Part shown: one piece after another, positions 60,998 through 64,000 of the stretch
Numbering within the stretch: position 1 is the stretch's first letter
Layout of the letters: every line of letters starts with the position of its first letter
Origin: Antennarius striatus
Taxonomy: Eukaryota; Chordata; Actinopteri; Lophiiformes; Antennariidae
NCBI RefSeq assembly: GCF_040054535.1
Contig: NC_090785.1
Span: 13,677,501-13,741,500, forward strand
Reading direction: 5' to 3'
DNA: 64,000 nucleotides
Notes under the pieces: generated by a model
Told to the model about the DNA's origin: nothing
Seen by the model: only the letters and a program-made list of their open reading frames with translations
Databases searched by the model: none
Made by a program: the position numbers and the translations under genes

Positions 60998-62160
60998 TAA
61001 TTATATGCTTCTAAATTACGTAACTATCATTATAGGTAACTGGTTATAAAGAGGTGTTATTTTGGTCCATTGTGATCAATACACCTGTAGGCTACTCCAA
61101 AGAGAGAACCAGTAATTTTAGGTAAATACTATGATAGATGATTGTACTCTGATATCCAATAAAATGACTTCTATAAGGCTTTTGACTTATTAAACATTTG
61201 TCACCAAAAACCAAGTATGGACCATTCAGTCCTACTGTATGTAAAAATATATTCTTCTGAAATTTTATTTTAGGTAATGTGATGGAGCACAATTGTGTTG
61301 TTTCTTTGTGCATGTTTTAATCAAAATTTAATCTGATTATCAATAACAATTGTTCTTTTATTAGCCTATTGTAACACAAAACCAATTTAACTTTCTTTTA
61401 ACTGAAAAAATTGAATAATAAACACAAGCAATACATACAAAAATACAGAACTTGTGATTTATTTAGACTACATGATATTTTACTAGTCCCCTTAAATACG
61501 AACAAGACCGGTGCTGAAAACTTATTTTACTTAATTTTATTAACCAAGTTGGGCCGTAAATTAATTATTGAATCATTATCAAAATATTTTAAGAAAACAA
61601 TTCTGTAAGTAAGGAGTGAGTATTCAGAGAAATTAAACTAGGAATTTAATTTGAATCATTTTTTAATGTTGTTTGCTAATAAGTCATTAACAGCAATGAT
61701 AAAGCTTTTTTTTCTCATCATGCTCCTGGTTGCCTTACATGATCTCATGTTTTGGGACACCAAGTTGAAGGAGGAGCCAGAGACGAATAGAAAAAGGTTT
61801 TTTCCGTTACACCTCTGCCGACCAGCAAGACCAAACGTACTGTTAAACCAGAACATTCAGGTAAGTTACAGCAACACCTTCTTCATTACTGACGCCTTTT
61901 TAATCAGAATCAGATATCTTATTAATGTCTTATTCCTAAATTTCAAGGAAACTCCTTTTATTTATTTTGGAATTATATGATTTAAGGTAGTGTAGAACTG
62001 AAAAAGAGAATATTTGGCTACTTACATTTTAAACCTCTGATACAAATCTTTTGGGCATAAATATTAATTCAGAACAAGATCTATTGCAGCAGACTTCTTA
62101 CACTTATCTATTCTTATTTCTGAATGTGTTTCCTGGCTACTGCAGGTATCCTGTCACCTG
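60998..62160. other. Intergenic between gene B and the ES1-like gene
   Basis: AT-rich DNA. Open frames at 61411-61608 and 61651-61980 are short. The second begins with a hydrophobic stretch but has no recognisable domain and no good splice partner. I do not call a gene here. Confidence 0.55.
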
Positions 62161-62164
62161 GCTC

Positions 62165-62172
62165 TATAAATA
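62165..62172 (+). promoter_or_regulatory. TATA box of the ES1-like gene
   Basis: TATAAATA, 125 bases before the last 5' base of the leader of the ES1-like gene. A possible acceptor (gcgtcacag) lies just before the start codon, but a single continuous leader is the simpler reading. Confidence 0.5.
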
Positions 62173-62296
62173 TTTTATACAGTCATGTACAACAGGTGGC
62201 TCAGTAACATTGACTTGACAAATGTGGAATAAACACTGCAGATGACCTACGCCTTGTTTTTCCAATTGTCTTTGTTTTGTGTGCGTCACAGAAACC

Positions 62297-63329
62297 ATGG
62301 TGAAGCGTGTAGCAGTGATTCTCTCAGGCTGTGGAGTTTATGATGGAACAGAGATCCATGAAGCCTCTGCTATTCTCGTCCACTTGAGTCGAGCTGGAGC
62401 AAAAGTAAGAGAAGTAAATGTACCTGTTATTGTATTTCAAACGTATTGATTCAGTCCTATCGGCTTTAAATATTAAAAAGGCCTGAGAACGTGCATTTAC
62501 AGATGATGGTACAGCTGTAAAAATATTACATGGCTGTATTTTATCACAGGTGCAGATGTTTGCTCTTAATGCAGATCAGATGCATGTGGTAAATCACTGT
62601 GAGGGGAAGCCAACAGAAGGGAATAGGAACATCCTGCAGGAAAGTGCCCGCATCGCCAGAGGAGATGTGACTGACTTGGCCAAGTTAGAAGTCAGCGAAT
62701 TTGATGCTGTCATCATGCCAGGTTAGAGAAGAGTCTCAGAATTACGCTTTCACTTGTCTTTTATTTTTCAAACACAACATTAGGGTTTATGTCTTTTGCG
62801 ATATGAACTCTGTGTTTTGATTCAGGAGGTTTTGGTGTGGCAAAGAACCTGAGTAACTGGGTAGTGAAGAACAAAGACTTCACCATTGAGCCACAGGTAG
62901 AGAAGCTCATTACAGCTTTCCACAAAGCTGGGAAGCCACTGGGCATGTGCTGCATCGCCCCCATCCTCGCTGCCAAAGTCTTTCCTGGCTGTGAACTCAC
63001 TGTTGGATCAGATAACGCGTGTGAAAGGTGTGCAAACAATATATCATCACAAGATGTTGAAACGCCTTACCAGACGATGAAGTGTTCTTAATTCACAGCT
63101 CTCGCATTTTGTGTCCTTTCATCCTGTGTCCTTTAGGTGGCCATATGCTCAGACTGTTGGTGTTTTGAAGGAGATGGGCTGCAAACATGTCAACACAGAT
63201 GTGGATGTAGCACATGTCGATGTGAAAAATAAACTGGTCTCCAATTGTGCATTCATGTGCAATGCTCCCATTCATGAAGTCTTTGATGGAATAGGAGTCA
63301 TGGTTAAAGAGACACTAAAGCTGGCTTAA
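62297..63329 (+). CDS. ES1/ElbB/GATD3-type class I glutamine amidotransferase-like protein
   Basis: This belongs to the DJ-1/PfpI superfamily, ES1 branch (bacterial ElbB, human mitochondrial GATD3). ElbB is reported to have weak glyoxalase activity; the physiological reaction is unsettled. Exons 62297-62404, 62550-62721, 62826-63027 and 63137-63329 are in phase, giving 224 residues, close to ElbB (about 217) and shorter than GATD3 (about 268). It starts directly at the conserved core ([20 protein letters not shown]) after MVKR, in a good Kozak context (aaaccATGG). It therefore lacks the mitochondrial leader of GATD3 and is probably cytosolic. Also visible are [14 protein letters not shown], the nucleophile-elbow cysteines in [11 protein letters not shown], and [17 protein letters not shown]. 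The start depends on there being no upstream coding exon. The polyadenylation signal AATAAA lies near 63519. Confidence 0.92.
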
Positions 63330-63653
63330 GAAGTCTCTTATTCTGCATTGGTGTTTGTATTTACTTACTCAACTAGTGTGTAATTCCAACATTTCTCTTC
63401 TTTTTCTGATATATAATTGTATATTAATGATGTGCGAATTTGTCTGATGTTTGATGAGATTTTCAGTAAAATCACTCAAAATTACAATCAACATCATCTT
63501 CTTTATTAAAATCAAACAATAAAAATTAGCAGGAAAATCAGCAGAAAATACTTTTTAATTTTATTTTCATACATCACCAATATTTGATTTCTGAATATAC
63601 AATAAATTGTGTGTCACTTTCCTAGTGTGGATATTTCATATGCAAGAAGACTA

Positions 63654-63697
<44 letters not shown>

Positions 63698-64000
63698 AGT
63701 CCTTGACACAACACATGTAACTCCTTATGAACATCCAAACAGGATTTTATTATTCAGTCTACAGGTAATACACGTTTATACTGTTTAGTACACACTATAT
63801 ATAGGATATATTTTTGACAAGTGATATTATTCATAAAAACTGAGTGGGTATTTAGTCATAGAATGAAATGTCAAAGTGAAGACTACATTAAGCTGTAAAG
63901 AATCAATAAAGCTTTCATGGGGTTTTGTGGCAGAAGTGATTGAACCAATCGGTTCCACAGGCCAGGCTGGTCGCATTAAATTTTCTGGGTCGATCGGGAT
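63330..64000. other. 3' UTR of the ES1-like gene and downstream DNA
   Basis: AT-rich with a likely polyadenylation signal near 63519. A TCTG tetranucleotide run lies at 63654-63697. Nothing else is recognised up to the window edge. Confidence 0.6.
63654..63697. repeat. (TCTG)n microsatellite
   Basis: About 11 perfect units in the downstream region of the ES1-like gene. Confidence 0.95.

Overview
The window is nuclear genomic DNA from a teleost fish, probably a percomorph. Genes are split by GT-AG introns, promoters and polyadenylation signals are eukaryotic, and intergenic DNA carries fish-type repeats (long CA/GT and TATC tracts, RTE and L2-like LINE pieces, hAT-like and Harbinger-like DNA transposons, tRNA-derived SINE remnants). 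I saw no RNA gene, CRISPR array, virus or bacterial-style operon. Exon boundaries were read by eye from splice signals, reading phase and protein similarity recalled from memory. No search was run.

Left part (1-34.5 kb). nexmif (KIAA2022 orthologue; + strand) has a short first coding exon at 7598-7679, a 6.9 kb intron and one giant exon at 14539-18746. It is followed on the same strand by rlim (RNF12; E3 ubiquitin ligase; coding 25641-29143). NEXMIF and RLIM are also neighbours on the human X chromosome, so this is an old syntenic block. A 1.17 kb Harbinger-like element (31176-32341) separates rlim from glod5 (glyoxalase-domain protein; 33160-34445).

Middle (34.5-42 kb). This is repeat-rich. 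A hAT-like element (37504-40393) appears to hold a 5'-truncated L2-like LINE ending in a 701-base TATC tract.

Right part (42-63.3 kb). This is the most interesting region. acod1 (irg1; makes itaconate from cis-aconitate; minus strand) is head-to-head with a plus-strand gene, here called gene A. Gene A encodes 893 residues: three repeats of the SatP/GPR1-FUN34-YaaH acetate/succinate transporter fold fused to a C-terminal YrdC/Sua5 (threonylcarbamoyl-AMP synthase-type) domain. A diverged paralogue, gene B (866 residues, minus strand), converges on it from the right. Beyond gene B lies a plus-strand gene for an ES1/ElbB/GATD3-type protein without the usual mitochondrial leader. acod1, gene B and the ES1-like gene each have a good TATA box close upstream. 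The roughly 300-base interval between acod1 and gene A holds two NF-kB-like sites. My inference is an inflammation-inducible metabolic cluster in which itaconate synthesis is linked to membrane proteins that may carry small carboxylates. The transport role and the purpose of the YrdC domains are untested from sequence alone.

A 1.67 kb, internally deleted RTE element with a perfect 15-base target-site duplication sits in the first intron of gene A, between its promoter and its coding exons.
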